DNA of 5,610 bases, taken from positions 1-5,610 of the forward strand of contig MVZB01000219.1 in the NCBI GenBank assembly GCA_002068205.1, given 5' to 3'. The position numbers were made by a program, and so were the translations under genes. This document shows, one piece after another, positions 5,175 to 5,610 of the stretch; within the stretch, counting starts at the first letter, position 1, and the number at the start of each line of letters is the position of its first letter. Source of the stretch: a candidate division BRC1 bacterium ADurb.BinA292 (lineage in GTDB: Bacteria > Sumerlaeota > Sumerlaeia > MVZB01). The notes below the pieces were generated by a model. The model searched no databases, was not told the origin of the DNA, and saw only the letters and a list, made by a program, of their open reading frames with translations.

Positions 5175-5610
5175 ATGAAGCGACGGTGGAACCTCGCAAC
5201 CTGGCGACCCTGCGTCCCGCTGGCCCTGGCCGCCGCCCTCTGCGTTTTCGGCCTGGTCGACGTGGCGGCACAGCCCGATTCCGTCGGCGCGGCGGCGTCG
5301 CCCGCCGCCCCCACGGTCGGCTATATCGATTGGGGTCGCGTCTGGGAGATCACGGTCGGCGGCATGGTCGTTGTCATGCTGGTCCTGTGGGCGATGGCGA
5401 CCGCCGTGGCCCTGCTCAACCGGATCGAAATCAGGCTGCATGCCCGCCGCGACGCCGAGGCGGCGGCGCGGCCCCCCGCCGGCGAACCGGCTGGCGTCAC
5501 CCCCGCCGCCCCCGCGCCCGAAGCCGCCTCGGCCGGCAACGAAGTGGACGTGGTCATCGCGGCGGCGGTCGCGGCGTTCCTCCAGGGCCGGCGCTTCCGG
5601 GTCAGTCGCG
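5175..5610 (+). CDS. oadG: OadG/MmdD-like membrane subunit of a sodium-pump decarboxylase, partial (runs off right edge)
   Basis: The visible 145 codons encode a small membrane protein. There is a basic N-terminus (KRR at 2-4) with a hydrophobic stretch at 13-28, followed by a possible signal peptidase site near Ala31-Ala32-Gln33. A second hydrophobic span at about 58-81 is followed by an Arg-rich segment (82-92), so the C-terminal part should be cytoplasmic. An Ala/Pro-rich linker (93-121) leads into DVVIAAAVAAFLQGRRFRV (125-143), which resembles the C-terminal Ile-Ala-Ala-Ala-hydrophobic motif of OadG, MmdD and related gamma/delta subunits. In that family a single N-terminal span anchors the complex and the tail binds the carboxyltransferase. 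The extra signal-like stretch is unusual for classical OadG. The start ATG is 24 bases after the mmdA stop, with a weak GGGAG site (5161-5165). The assignment rests on architecture, one motif and context. Confidence 0.72.
   Translation, partial: MKRRWNLATWRPCVPLALAAALCVFGLVDVAAQPDSVGAAASPAAPTVGYIDWGRVWEITVGGMVVVMLVLWAMATAVALLNRIEIRLHARRDAEAAARPPAGEPAGVTPAAPAPEAASAGNEVDVVIAAAVAAFLQGRRFRVSR

Overview
This is a GC-rich bacterial window, about two thirds G+C by eye, with strong C/G preference at third codon positions. It holds two divergent gene blocks separated by a repeat-rich intergenic region of about 435 bases. No tRNA, rRNA, CRISPR array or insertion sequence was seen. The organism cannot be named from the sequence alone. 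The gene set (GH57 branching enzyme, C5-pathway hemL, and a methylmalonyl-CoA decarboxylase-type cluster) and the purine/pyrimidine-biased intergenic repeats would suit an anaerobic or facultative member of the Planctomycetota or a related environmental lineage. That assignment is a guess.

Left block, minus strand (1-1712). hemL (glutamate-1-semialdehyde 2,1-aminomutase, 1712 down to 504) is followed after 28 bases by the N-terminal 158 codons of a GH57 1,4-alpha-glucan branching enzyme (475 down to the window edge). The spacing suggests co-transcription. The hemL product is highly conserved in sequence but lacks a contiguous segment of about 34 residues between residues 181 and 182. That segment normally carries a core helix and the strand ending in the Val-Glu-Pro motif. 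This is the most anomalous coding feature in the window.

Middle (1713-2147). This region has no credible gene. It holds decayed direct repeats built on a CCCTCGTCCTCG core, then an array of about 9 bases per unit built on GTCCCTNNN. The minus strand of this array has a run of GGG tracts that fits the G-quadruplex consensus. Candidate promoters for both blocks lie here.

Right block, plus strand (2148-5610). In order: a single-domain biotin-protein ligase (birA without the DNA-binding domain), methylmalonyl-CoA epimerase (mce), the carboxyltransferase subunit of a biotin-dependent acyl-CoA carboxylase/decarboxylase (mmdA/pccB family), and the start of an OadG/MmdD-type single-span membrane subunit that runs off the right edge. 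The OadG-like gene directly after the carboxyltransferase points to a membrane-bound, sodium-translocating methylmalonyl-CoA decarboxylase rather than a soluble propionyl-CoA carboxylase. In this reading the epimerase supplies (S)-methylmalonyl-CoA, MmdA removes the carboxyl group onto biotin, the OadG-like protein anchors the complex, and BirA biotinylates the carrier protein. The carrier and the beta-subunit pump are predicted just past the right edge. Apart from the hemL deletion and the intergenic G-rich array, the window is recognisable metabolism, and I see no evidence for a wholly new system.
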